A stretch of 64,000 nt of DNA, taken from contig CAXIWQ010000439.1 of NCBI GenBank assembly GCA_964036275.1, positions 1 through 64,000 on the forward strand. The letters run 5' to 3'. Source of the DNA: Litoditis marina (lineage: Eukaryota > Nematoda > Chromadorea > Rhabditida > Rhabditidae). Made by a program: the position numbers and the translations under genes. Shown here in pieces: positions 23,713 through 37,400 of the stretch (within the stretch, counting starts at the first letter, position 1; every line of letters starts with the position of its first letter). The notes below the pieces were generated by a model. That model was given only the letters and a program-made list of their open reading frames with translations, was not told the origin of the DNA and did no database searches.

Positions 23713-26700
23713 ATTGTTTCATGTTAGTTGTTACTATAAGTGGGGAGATAGTCCAACTGAGTAGTAACAGTGTACGGAAGGTTTTTCATGTATACAAGCT
23801 CTGTATCGAAACTCAGAAAGTTCGAATTCTGGCCGCGCTGATATTGAATCGGCCAGATTCCGAAGTTTTCACAGGATAATCTGAAGATTGTAAATAGGTC
23901 AATTGTTTCATGTTAGTTGTTACTATAAGTGGGGAGATAGTCCAACTGAGTAGTAACAGTGTACGGAAGGTTTTTCATGTATACAAGTTCTGTATCGAAA
24001 CTCAGAAAGTTTGAATTTTGGCCGCGCTGATATTCAATCGGCCGGATTCCGAAGTTTTCACAGGTCAATCTGAAGATTGTAAGAAAACCAATTGTTTCAT
24101 GGTAGTTGTTACTATAAGTGGGGAGATAGTCCAACTGAGTAGTAACAGTGTACTAAAGGTTTTTCATGTATACAAGCTCTGTATCGAAACTCAGAAAGTT
24201 CGAATTTTGGCCGCGCTGATATTCAATCGGCCGGATTCCGAAGTTTTCACTGGTCAATCTGAAGATTGTAAGAAAACCAATTGTTTCATGGTAGTTGTTA
24301 CTATAAGTGGGGAGATAGTCCAACTGAGTAGTAACAGTGTACTAAAGGTTTTTCATGTATACAAGCTCTGTATCGAAACTCAGAAAGTTCGAATTTTGGC
24401 CGCGCTGATACTGAATCGGCCGGATTTCGAAGTTTTCACCGGTGAACCTGAAGATTGTAAGAAAACCAATTGTTTCATGGTAGTTGTTACTATAAGTGGG
24501 GAAATAGTCCAACTGAGTAGTAACATTGTACTAAAGGTTTTTCATGTATACAAGCTCTGTATCGAAACTCAGAAAGTTCGAATTTTGGCCGCGCTGATAT
24601 TCAATCGGCCGGATTCCGAAGTTTTCACAGGTCAATCTGAAGATTGTAAGAAAACCAATTGTTTCATGGTATTCTCCATGTCCTATCGTCTTTGAACCTC
24701 GGCATTTGTTTCATGGTAGGTGTTTCATGGTAGTTGTTACAATGAGTGAAAAGATAGTCCAATTAAGTGGTAACAGTGTACGGAAGGTTTTTCATGTATA
24801 CAAGCTCTGTATCGAAACTGAAGATTGTAAATAGGTCAATTGTTTCATGTTAGTTGTTACTATAAGTGGGGAGATAGTCCAACTGAGTAGTAACAGTGTA
24901 CGGAAGGTTTTTCATGTATACAAGCTCTGTATCGAAACTCAGAAAATTCGAATTCTGGCCGCGCTGATATTGAATCGGCCAGATTCCGAAGTTTTCACAG
25001 GATAATCTGAAGATTGTAAATAGGTCAATTGTTTCATGTTAGTTGTTACTATAAGTGGGGAGATAGTCCAACTGAGTAGTAACAGTGTACGGAAGGTTTT
25101 TCATGTATACAAGCTCTGTATCGAAACTCAGAAAGTTCGAATTTTGGCCGCGCTGATATTCAATCGGCCGGATTCCGAAGTTTTCACAGGTCAATCTGAA
25201 GATTGTAAGAAAACCAATTGTTTCATGGTAGTTGTTACTATAAGTGGGGAGATAGTCCAACTGAGTAGTAACAGTGTACTAAAGGTTTTTCATGTATACA
25301 AGCTCTGTATCGAAACTCAGAAAGTTCGAATTTTGGCCGCGCTGATATTCAATCGGCCGGATTCCGAAGTTTTCACTGGTCAATCTGAAGATTGTAAGAA
25401 AACCAATTGTTTCATGGTAGTTGTTACTATAAGTGGGGAGATAGTCCAACTGAGTAGTAACAGTGTACTAAAGGTTTTTCATGTATACAAGCTTTGTATC
25501 GAAACTCAGAAAGTTCGAATTTTGGCCGCGCTGATACTGAATCGGCCGGATTTCGAAGTTTTCACAGGTCAATCTGAAGATTGTAAGAAAACCAATTGTT
25601 TAATGGTAGTTGTTACCATAAGTGGGAAAATAGTCCAATTAAGTAGTAACAGTGTCCTAAAGGTTTTTCATGTATACAACCTCTGCATCGAAACTCAGAA
25701 AGTTCGAATTTTGGCCGCGCTGATATTGAATCGGCCGGATTTCGAAGTTTTCACCGGTCAACCTGAAGATTGTAAATAGGTCAATTGTTTCATGTTAGTT
25801 GTTACTATAAGTGGAAAGATAGTCCAATTAAGTAGTAACAGTGTACTAAAGGTTTTTCATGTATACAAGCTCTGTATCGAAACTCAGAAAGTTCGAATTT
25901 TGGCCGCGCTGATATTGAATCGGCCGGATTTCGAAGTTTTCACCGGTCAATCTAAAGATTGTAAGGAGGCCAATTGTTTCATGGTAGTTGTGACCATAAG
26001 TGGGAAGATGGTCCAATTGAGTAGTAACAGTGTACTAAAGGTTTTACATGTATACAAGCTCTGTATCGAAACTCAGAAAGTTCGAATATTGGCCGCGCTG
26101 ATATTGAATCGGCCGGATTTCGAAGTTTTCACCGGTCAACCTGAAGATTGTAAATAGGTCAATTGTTTCATGTTAGTTGTTACTATAAGTGGAAAGATAG
26201 TCCAATTAAGTAGTAGCAGTGTACTAAAGGTTTTTCATGTATACAAGCTCTGTATCGAAACTCAGAAAATTCGAATTCTGGCCGCGCTGATATTGAATCG
26301 GCCAGATTCCGAAGTTTTCACAGGATAATCTGAAGATTGTAAATAGGTCAATTGTTTCATGTTAGTTGTTACTATAAGTGGGGAGATAGTCCAACTGAGT
26401 AGTAACAGTGTACGGAAGGTTTTTCATGTATACAAGCTCTGTATCGAAACTCAGAAAGTTCGAATTTTGGCCGCGCTGATATTCAATCGGCCGGATTCCG
26501 AAGTTTTCACAGGTCAATCTGAAGATTGTAAGAAAACCAATTGTTTCATGGTAGTTGTTACTATAAGTGGGGAGATAGTCCAACTGAGTAGTAACAGTGT
26601 ACTAAAGGTTTTTCATGTATACAAGCTCTGTATCGAAACTCAGAAAGTTCGAATTTTGGCCGCGCTGATATTCAATCGGCCGGATTCCGAAGTTTTCACT

Positions 26701-29700
26701 GGTCAATCTGAAGATTGTAAGAAAACCAATTGTTTCATGGTAGTTGTTACTATAAGTGGGGAGATAGTCCAACTGAGTAGTAACAGTGTACTAAAGGTTT
26801 TTCATGTATACAAGCTTTGTATCGAAACTCAGAAAGTTCGAATTTTGGCCGCGCTGATACTGAATCGGCCGGATTTCGAAGTTTTCACAGGTCAATCTGA
26901 AGATTGTAAGAAAACCAATTGTTTCATGGTAGTTGTTACCATAAGGGGAAAATAGTCCAATTAAGTAGTAACAGTGTCCTAAAGGTTTTTCATGTATACA
27001 ACCTCTGTATCGAAACTCGGAAAGTTCGAATTTTGGCCGCGCTGATATTGAATCGGCCGGATTTCGAAGTTTTCACCGGTCAACCTGAAGATTGTAAATA
27101 GGTCAATTGTTTCATGTTAGTTGTTACTATAAGTGGAAAGATAGTCCAATTAAGTAGTAACAGTGTACTAAAGGTTTTTCATGTATACAAGCTCTGTATC
27201 AAAACTCAGAAAGTTCGAATTTTGGCCGCGCTGATATTGAATCGGCCGGATTTCGAAGTTTTCACCGGTCAACCTGAAGATTGTAAATAGGTCAACTGTT
27301 TCATGTTAGTTGTTACTATAAGTGGAAAGATAGCCCAATTAAGTAGTAACAGTGTACTAAAGGTTTTTCATGTATACAAGCTCTGTATCGAAACTCAGAA
27401 AGTTCGAATTTTGGCCGCGCTGATATTCAATCGGCCGGATTCCGAAGTTTTCACAGGTCAATCTGAAGATTGTAAGAAAACCAATTGTTTCATGGTAGTT
27501 GTTACCATAAGTGGGAAAATTGTCCAATTGAGTAGTAACAGTGTACTAAAGGTTTTTCATGTATACAAGCTCTGTATCGAAACTCAGAAAGTTCCAATTT
27601 TGGCCGCGCTGATATTCAATCGGCCGGATTCCGAAGTTTTCACAGGTCAATCTGAAGATTGTAGAAAAACCAATTGTTTTATGGTAGTTGTTACTATAAG
27701 TGGAAAGATAGTCCAATTAAGTGGTAACAGTGTACTAAAGGTTTTTCATGTATACAAGCTCTGTATCAAAACTCAGAAAGTTCGAATTTTGGCCGCGCTG
27801 ATATTCAATCGGCCGGATTCCGAAGTTTTCACAGGTCAATCTGAAGATTGTAAGAAAACCAATTGTTTCATGGTAGTTGTTACCATAAGTGGGAAAATAG
27901 TCCAATTGAGTAGTAACAGTGTACTAAAGGTTTTTCATGTATACAAGCTCTGTATCGAAACTCAGAAAGTTCCAATTTTGGCCGCGCTGATATTCAATCG
28001 GCCGGATTCCGAAGTTTTCACAGGTCAATCTGAAGATTGTAGAAAAACCAATTGTTTTATGGTAGTTGTTACTATAAGTGGAAAGATAGTCCAATTAAGT
28101 GGTAACAGTGTACTAAAGGTTTTTCATGTATACAAGCTCTGTATCGAAACTCAGAAAGTTCGAATTTTGGCCGCGCTGATATTCAATCGGCCGGATTCCG
28201 AAGTTTTCACTGGTCAATCTGAAGATTGTAAGAAAACCAATTGTTTCATGGTAGTTGTTACTATAAGTGGGGAGATAGTCCAACTGAGTAGTAACAGTGT
28301 ACTAAAGGTTTTTCATGTATACAAGCTTTGTATCGAAACTCAGAAAGTTCGAATTTTGGCCGCGCTGATACTGAATCGGCCGGATTTCGAAGTTTTCACA
28401 GGTCAATCTGAAGATTGTAAGAAAACCAATTGTTTCATGGTAGTTGTTACCATAAGTGGGAAAATAGTCCAATTAAGTAGTAACAGTGTCCTAAAGGTTT
28501 TTCATGTATACAACCTCTGTATCGAAACTCGGAAAGTTCGAATTTTGGCCGCGCTGATATTGAATCGGCCGGATTTCGAAGTTTTCACCGGTCAACCTGA
28601 AGATTGTAAATAGGTCAATTGTTTCATGTTAGTTGTTACTATAAGTGGAAAGATAGTCCAATTAAGTAGTAACAGTGTACTAAAGGTTTTTCATGTATAC
28701 AAGCTCTGTATCGAAACTCAGAAAGTTCGAATTTTGGCCGCGCTGATATTGAATCGGCCGGATTTCGAAGTTTTCACCGGTCAACCTGAAGATTGTAAAT
28801 AGGTCAATTGTTTCATGTTAGTTGTTACTATAAGTGGAAAGATAGCCCAATTAAGTAGTAACAGTGTACTAAAGGTTTTTCATGTATACAAGCTCTGTAT
28901 CGAAACTCAGAAAGTTCGAATTTTGGCCGCGCTGATATTCAATCGGCCGGATTCCGAAGTTTTCACAGGTCAATCTGAAGATTGTAAGAAAACCAATTGT
29001 TTCATGGTAGTTGTTACCATAAGTGGGAAAATAGTCCAATTGAGTAGTAACAGTGTTCTAAAGGTTTTTCATGTATACAAGCTCTGTATCGAAACTCAGA
29101 AAGTTCCAATTTTGGCCGCGCTGATATTCAATCGGCCGGATTCCGAAGTTTTCACAGGTCAATCTGAAGATTGTAGAAAAACCAATTGTTTTATGGTAGT
29201 TGTTACTATAAGTGGAAAGATAGTCCAATTAAGTGGTAACAGTGTACGGAAGGTTTTTCATGTATACAAGCTCTGTATCGAACCTCAGAAAGTTCGAATT
29301 TTGGCCGCGCTGATATTGAATCGGCCGGATTCCGAAGTTTTCACAGGTCAATCTGAAGATTGTAAGAAAACCAATTGTTTCATGGTAGTTGTTACTATAA
29401 GTGGGGAGATAGTCCAATTGAGTAGTAACAGTGTACTGAAGGTTTTTCATGTATACAAGCTCTGTATCGAAACTCAGAAAGTTCGAATTTTGGCCGCGCT
29501 GATACTGAATCGGCCGGATTTCGAAGTTTTCACAGGTCAATCTGAAGATTGTAAGAAAACCAATTGTTTCATGGTAGTTGTTACCATAAGTGGGAAAATA
29601 GTCCAATTAAGTAGTAACAGTGTCCTAAAGGTTTTTCATGTATACAACCTCTGTATCGAAACTCAGAAACTTCGAATTTTGGCCGCGCTGATATTGAATC

Positions 29701-30974
29701 GGCCGGATTTCGAAGTTTTCACCGGTCAACCTGAAGATTGTAAATAGGTCAATTGTTTCATGTTAGTTGTTACTATAAGTGGAAAGATAGTCCAATTGAG
29801 TAGTAACAGTGTACTGAAGGTTTTTCATGTATACAAGCTCTGTATCGAAACTCAGAAAGTTCGAATTTTGGCCGCGCTGATACTGAATCGGCCGGATTTC
29901 GAAGTTTTCACAGGTCAATCTGAAGATTGTAAGAAAACCAATTGTTTCATGGTAGTTGTTACCATAAGTGGGAAAATAGTCCAATTAAGTAGTAACAGTG
30001 TACTAAAGGTTTTTCATGTATACAAGCTCTGTATCGAAACTCAGAAAGTTCGAATTTTGGCCGCGCTGATATTCAATCGGCCGGATTCCGAAGTTTTCAC
30101 AGGTCAATCTGAAGATTGTAAGAAAACCAATTGTTTCATGGTAGTTGTTACCATAAGTGGGAAAATAGTCCAATTGAGTAGTAACAGTGTTCTAAAGGTT
30201 TTTCATGTATACAAGCTCTGTATCGAAACTCAGAAAGTTCCAATTTTGGCCGCGCTGATATTCAATCGGCCGGATTCCGAAGTTTTCACAGGTCAATCTG
30301 AAGATTGTAGAAAAACCAATTGTTTTATGGTTGTTGTTACTATAAGTGGAAAGATAGTCCAATTAAGTGGTAACAGTGTACGGAAGGTTTTTCATGTATA
30401 CAAGCTCTGTATCGAACCTCAGAAAGTTCGAATTTTGGCCGCGCTGATATTGAATCGGCCGGATTCCGAAGTTTTCACAGGTCAATCTGAAGATTGTAAG
30501 AAAACCAATTGTTTCATGGTAGTTGTTACTATAAGTGGGGAGATAGTCCAATTGAGTAGTAACAGTGTACTGAAGGTTTTTCATGTATACAAGCTCTGTA
30601 TCGAAACTCAGAAAGTTCGAATTTTGGCCGCGCTGATACTGAATCGGCCGGATTTCGAAGTTTTCACAGGTCAATCTGAAGATTGTAAGAAAACCAATTG
30701 TTTCATGGTAGTTGTTACCATAAGTGGGAAAATAGTCCAATTAAGTAGTAACAGTGTCCTAAAGGTTTTTCATGTATACAACCTCTGTATCGAAACTCAG
30801 AAACTTCGAATTTTGGCCGCGCTGATATTGAATCGGCCGGATTTCGAAGTTTTCACCGGTCAACCTGAAGATTGTAAATAGGTCAATTGTTTCATGTTAG
30901 TTGTTACTATAAGTGGAAAGATAGTCCAATTAAGTAGTAACAGTGTACTAAAGGTTTTTCATGTATACAAGCTC
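23713..30974 (+). repeat. 189-bp satellite array, block B (about 38 monomers)
   Basis: The same monomer in the same orientation and phase as block A, resuming straight after the ORF1-only insert. The stop-bearing AATAGGTC junction is frequent. Two damaged units lie near 24671-24820 (filler sequence and a 69-base deletion). One monomer near 26945 lacks a base (ATAAGGGGAAAATAG). An 8-monomer spacing of 1512 bases recurs between 27303 and 28815. Confidence 0.97.
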
Positions 30975-31436
30975 CTCCTACCTCGTTTTGTCTATGGTTG
31001 CGAGTCCTGGTCCCTATCCAATTCTCACCGAGATCGTCTGCGTGTCGTTCAGCGCAAAATGGAACGTGCGATGCTCAACGTGAAAATTCAAGATTGCCTT
31101 CCTAGTGCCACTTTGCGTGGAATCACTAGGTTGAAGGATGTGGTTGTCGAGGCCACAAAACTCAAATTCTCTTTTTGTTCCAGAATCTCTCAGATGCATC
31201 CAGGTCGTTGGTCGTTGGTCGTGACAGAGTGGCGCCCGTTCAATAGAAAACGTGGTCCAGGGCGTCCACTGGTTAGATGGAGAGATGAAATGGTCCTTGC
31301 CGTGCAAAGTTACAATCGTTCGATGCGAAGAGGTCGTGTCCGTCCGCCCAATGTCCGAGGCGAAGAGATATTGAGAATGTGCAGAGATAAAAATCTGTGG
31401 AAAGCGATAAAGGAACACCATATTGCAACAATATGA
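30975..31436 (+). pseudogene. C-terminal fragment of LINE (RTE-like) endonuclease/reverse transcriptase
   Basis: Open frame with the pattern found at the extreme C-terminus of RTE-clade ORF2 proteins: FVYGCESWSLSNSHRDRLRV, then QRKMERAMLNVKIQD, then RGPGRPLVRWRDEMV, ending KNLWKAIKEHHI. None of the catalytic parts (apurinic endonuclease, YADD-type RT motif) is present, so it cannot act alone. By chance the satellite frame reads in phase into it from an ATG at 30894, which yields a 180-codon chimeric frame. That chimera is most likely meaningless. The stop is the TGA at 31434. Confidence 0.8.
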
Positions 31437-31469
31437 CGTGAATGAATAAATCTTGAAATCTAAATCTTG
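30975..31469 (+). mobile_element. 5'-truncated RTE-type LINE insertion
   Basis: A 495-bp insert interrupting one monomer within AAGCTCTGTATCG. The flanking duplication AAGCTC is at 30969-30974 and 31470-31475, and the monomer continues in phase beyond it. The 3' end is a short A-rich repeated tail with two AATCTTGA-like units (about 31448-31469). Severe 5' truncation, a short duplication and a repeat tail are the usual marks of an aborted target-primed reverse transcription event. The coding remnant is described separately. Confidence 0.85.
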
Positions 31470-34400
31470 AAGCTCTGTATCGAAACTCAGAAAGTTCGAA
31501 TTTTGGCCGCGCTGATATTGAATCGGCCGGATTTCGAAGTTTTCACCGGTCAACCTGAAGATTGTAAATAGGTCAATTGTTTCATGTTAGTTGTTACTAT
31601 AAGTGGAAAGATAGCCCAATTAAGTAGTAACAGTGTACTAGAGGTTTTTCATGTATACAAGCTCTGTATCGAAACTCAGAAAGTTCGAATTTTGGCCGCG
31701 CTGATATTCAATCGGCCGGATTCCGAAGTTTTCACAGGTCAATCTGAAGATTGTAAGAAAACCAATTGTTTCATGGTAGTTGTTACCATAAGTGGGAAAA
31801 TAGTCCAATTGAGTAGTAACAGTGTACTAAAGGTTTTTCATGTATACAAGCTCTGTATCGAAACTCAGAAAGTTCCAATTTTGGCCGCGCTGATATTCAA
31901 TCGGCCGGATTCCGAAGTTTTCACAGGTCAATCTGAAGATTGTAGAAAAACCAATTGTTTTATGGTAGTTGTTACTATAAGTGGAAAGATAGTCCAATTA
32001 AGTGGTAACAGTGTACGGAAGGTTTTTCATGTATACAAGCTCTGTATCGAAACTCAGAAAGTTCGAATTTTGGCCGCGCTGATATTGAATCGGCCGGATT
32101 CCGAAGTTTTCACAGGTCAATCTGAATATTGTAAGAAAACCAATTGTTTCATGGTAGTTGTTACTATAAGTGGGGAGATAGTCCAACTGAGTAGTAACAG
32201 TGTACTAAAGGTTTTTCATGTATACAAGCTTTTTATCGAAACTCAGAAAGTTCGAATTTTGGCCGCGCTGATACTGAATCGGCCGGATTTCGAAGTTTTC
32301 ACAGGTCAATCTGAAGATTGTAAGAAAACCAATTGTTTCATGGTAGTTGTTACCATAAGTGGGAAAATAGTCCAATTAAGTAGTAACAGTGTCCTAAAGG
32401 TTTTTCATGTATACAAGCTTTTTATCGAAACTCAGAAAGTTCGAATTTTGGCCGCGTTGATATTCAATCGGCCGGATTCCGAAGTTTTCACAGGTCAATC
32501 TGAAGATTGTAGAAAAACCAATTGTTTTATGGTAGTTGTTACTATAAGTGGAAAGATAGTCCAATTAAGTGGTAACAGTGTACGGAAGGTTTTTCATGTA
32601 TACAAGCTCTGTATCGAAACTCAGAAAGTTCGAATTTTGGCCGCGCTGATATTGAATCGGCCGGATTTCGAAGTTTTCACCGGTCAACCTGAAGATTGTA
32701 AATAGGTCAATTGTTTCATGTTAGTTGTTACTATAAGTGGAAAGATAGCCCAATTAAGTAGTAACAGTGTACTAAAGGTTTTTCATGTATACAAGCTCTG
32801 TATCGAAACTCAGAAAGTTCGAATTTTGGCCGCGCTGATACTGAATCGGCCGGATTTCGAAGTTTTCACAGGTCAATCTGAAGATTGTAAGAAAACCAAT
32901 TGTTTCATGGTAGTTGTTACCATAAGTGGGAAAATAGTCCAATTGAGTAGTAACAGTGTACTAAAGGTTTTTCATGTATACAAGCTCTGTATCGAAACTC
33001 AGAAAGTTCCAATTTTGGCCGCGCTGATATTCAATCGGCCGGATTCCGAAGTTTTCACCGGTCAACCTGAAGATTGTAAATAGGTCAATTGTTTCATGTT
33101 AGTTGTTACTATAAGTGGAAAGATAGCCCAATTAAGTAGTAACAGTGTACTAAAGGTTTTTCATGTATACAAGCTCTGTATCGAAACTCAGAAAGTTCGA
33201 ATTTTGGCCGCGCTGATATTCAATCGGCCGGATTCCGAAGTTTTCACAGGTCAATCTGAACATTGTAAGAAAACCAATTGTTTCATGGTAGTTGTTACCA
33301 TAAGTGGGAAAATAGTCCAATTGAGTAGTAACAGTGTACTAAAGGTTTTTCATGTATACAAGCTCTGTATCGAAACTCAGAAAGTTCCAATTTTGGCCGC
33401 GCTGATATTCAATCGGCCGGATTCCGAAGTTTTCACAGGTCAATCTGAAGATTGTAGAAAAACCAATTGTTTTATGGTAGTTGTTACTATAAGTGGAAAG
33501 ATAGTCCAATTAAGTGGTAACAGTGTACTAAAGGTTTTTCATGTATACAAGCTCTGTATCGAAACTCAGAAAGTTCGAATTTTGGCCGCGCTGATATTCA
33601 ATCGGCCGGATTCCGAAGTTTTCACAGGTCAATCTGAAGATTGTAGAAAAACCAATTGTTTTATGGTAGTTGTTACTATAAGTGGAAAGATAGTCCAATT
33701 AAGTGGTAACAGTGTACGGAAGGTTTTTCATGTATACAAGCTCTGTATCGAAACTCAGAAAGTTCGAATTTTGGCCGCGCTGATATTGAATCGGCCGGAT
33801 TCCGAAGTTTTCACAGGTCAATCTGAAGATTGTAGAAAAACCAATTGTTTTATGGTAGTTGTTACTATAAGTGGGGAGATAGTCCAACTGAGTAGTAACA
33901 GTGTACTAAAGGTTTTTCATGTATACAAGCTTTGTATCGAAACTCAGAAAGTTCGAATGTTGGCCGCGCTGATACTGAATCGGCCGGATTTCGAAGTTTT
34001 CACAGGTCAATCTGAAGATTGTAAGAAAACCAATTGTTTCATGGTAGTTGTTACCATAAGTGGGAAAATAGTCCAATTGAGTAGTAACAGTGTACTAAAG
34101 GTTTTTCATGTATACAAGCTCTGTATCGAAACTCAGAAAGTTCCAATTGTTCCAAGCCGCGCTGATATTGAATCGGCCGGATTTCGAAGTTTTCACCGGT
34201 CAACCTGAAGATTGTAAATAGGTCAATTGTTTCATGTTAGTTGTTACTATAAGTGGAAAGATAGTCCAATTAAGTAGTAAGATTGTACTAAAGGTTTTTC
34301 ATGTATACAAGCTCTGTATCGAAACTCAGAAAGTTCCAATTTTGGCCGCGCTGATATTCAATCGGCCGGATTCCGAAGTTTTCACAGGTCAATCTGAAGA

Positions 34401-37400
34401 TTGTAGAAAAACCAATTGTTTTATGGTAGTTGTTACTATAAGTGGAAAGATAGTCCAATTAAGTGGTAACAGTGTACGGAAGGTTTTTCATGTATACAAG
34501 CTCTGTATCGAAACTCAGAAAGTTCGAATTTTGGCCGCGCTGATATTGAATCGGCCGGATTCCGAAGTTTTCACAGGTCAATCTGAAGATTGTAAGAAAA
34601 CCAATTGTTTCATGGTAGTTGTTACTATAAGTGGGGAGATAGTCCAACTGAGTAGTAACAGTGTACTAAAGGTTTTTCATGTATACAAGCTTTTTATCGA
34701 AACTCAGAAAGTTCGAATTTTGGCCGCGCTGATACTGAATCGGCCGGATTTCGAAGTTTTCACAGGTCAATCTGAAGATTGTAAGAAAACCAATTGTTTC
34801 ATGGTAGTTGTTACCATAAGTGGGAAAATAGTCCAATTAAGTAGTAACAGTGTCCTAAAGGTTTTTCATGTATACAAGCTTTTTATCGAAACTCAGAAAG
34901 TTCAAATTTTGGCCGCTCTGATATTGAATCGGCCGGATTTCGAAGTTTTCACCGGTCAACCTGAAGATTGTAAGTAGGTCAATTGTTTCATGTTAGTTGT
35001 TACTATAAGTGGAAAGATAGTCCAATTAAGTAGTAACAGTGTACTAAAGGTTTTTCATGTATACAAGCTCTGTATCGAAACTCAGAAAGTTCGAATTTTG
35101 GCCGCGCTGATATTGAATCGGCCGGATTTCGAAGTTTTCACCGGTCAACCTGAAGATTGTAAATAGGTCAATTGTTTCATGTTAGTTGTTACTATAAGTG
35201 GAAAGATAGCCCAATTAAGTAGTAACAGTGTACTAAAGGTTTTTCATGTATACAAGCTCTGTATCGAAACTCAGAAAGTTCGAATTTTGGCCGCGCTGAT
35301 ATTCAATCGGCCGGATTCCGAAGTTTTCACAGGTCAATCTGAAGATTGTAAGAAAACCAATTGTTTCATGGTAGTTGTTACCATAAGTGGGAAAATAGTC
35401 CAATTGAGTAGTAACAGTGTACTAAAGGTTTTTCATGTATAGAAGCTCTGTATCGAAACTCAGAAAGTTCCAATTTTGGCCGCGCTGATATTCAATCGGC
35501 CGGATTCCGAAGTTTTCACCGGTCAACCTGAAGATTGTAAATAGGTCAATTGTTTCATGTTAGTTGTTACTATAAGTGGAAAGATAGCCCAATTAAGTAG
35601 TAACAGTGTACTAAAGGTTTTTCATGTATACAAGCTCTGTATCGAAACTCAGAAAGTTCGAATTTTGGCCGCGCTGATATTCAATCGGCCGGATTCCGAA
35701 GTTTTCACAGGTCAATCTGAAGATTGTAAGAAAACCAATTGTTTCATGGTAGTTGTTACCATAAGTGGGAAAATAGTCCAATTGAGTAGTAACAGTGTAC
35801 TAAAGGTTTTTCATGTATACAAGCTCTGTATCGAAACTCAGAAAGTTCCAATTTTGGCCGCGCTGATATTCAATCGGCCGGATTCCGAAGTTTTCACAGG
35901 TCAACCTGAAGATTGTAAATAGGTCAATTGTTTCATGTTAGTTGTTACTATAAGTGGAAAGATAGCCCAATTAAGTAGTAACAGTGTACTAAAGGTTTTT
36001 CATGTATACAAGCTCTGTATCGAAACTCAGAAAGTTCGAATTTTGGCCGCGCTGATATTCAATCGGCCGGATTCCGAAGTTTTCACAGGTCAATCTGAAG
36101 ATTGTAAGAAAACCAATTGTTTCATGGTAGTTGTTACCATAAGTGGGAAAATAGTCCAATTGAGTAGTAACAGTGTACTAAAGGTTTTTCATGTATACAA
36201 GCTCTGTATCGAAACTCAGAAAGTTCCAATTTTGGCCGCGCTGATATTCAATCGGCCGGATTCCGAAGTTTTCACAGGTCAATCTGAAGATTGTAGAAAA
36301 ACCAATTGTTTTATGGTAGTTGTTACTATAAGTGGAAAGATAGTCCAATTAAGTGGTAACAGTGTACTAAAGGTTTTTCATGTATACAACCTCTGTATCG
36401 AAACTCAGAAAGTTCGAATTTTGGCCGCGCTGATATTGAATCGGCCGGATTTCGAAGTTTTCACCGGTCAACCTGAAGATTGTAAATAGGTCAATTGTTT
36501 CATGTTAGTTGTTACTATAAGTGGAAAGATAGTCCAATTAAGTAGTAACAGTGTACTAAAGGTTTTTCATGTATACAAGCTCTGTATCGAAACTCAGAAA
36601 GTTCGAATTTTGGCCGCGCTGATATTGAATCGGCCGGATTTCGAAGTTTTCACCGGTCAACCTGAAGATTGTAAATAGGTCAATTGTTTCATGTTAGTTG
36701 TTACTATAAGTGGAAAGATAGCCCAATTAAGTAGTAACAGTGTACTAAAGGTTTTTCATGTATACAAGCTCTGTATCGAAACTCAGAAAGTTCGAATTTT
36801 GGCCGCGCTGATATTCAATCGGCCGGATTCCGAAGTTTTCACAGGTCAATCTGAAGATTGTAAGAAAACCAATTGTTTCATGGTAGTTGTTACCATAAGT
36901 GGGAAAATAGTCCAATTGAGTAGTAACAGTGTACTAAAGGTTTTTCATGTATACAAGCTCTGTATCGAAACTCAGAAAGTTCCAATTTTGGCCGCGCTGA
37001 TATTCAATCGGCCGGATTCCGAAGTTTTCACAGGTCAACCTGAAGATTGTAAATAGGTCAATTGTTTCATGTTAGTTGTTACTATAAGTGGAAAGATAGC
37101 CCAATTAAGTAGTAACAGTGTACTAAAGGTTTTTCATGTATACAAGCTCTGTATCGAAACTCAGAAAGTTCGAATTTTGGCCGCGCTGATATTCAATCGG
37201 CCGGATTCCGAAGTTTTCACAGGTCAATCTGAAGATTGTAAGAAAACCAATTGTTTCATGGTAGTTGTTACCATAAGTGGGAAAATAGTCCAATTGAGTA
37301 GTAACAGTGTACTAAAGGTTTTTCATGTATACAACCTCTGTATCGAAACTCAGAAAGTTCCAATTTTGGCCGCGCTGATATTCAATCGGCCGGATTCCGA

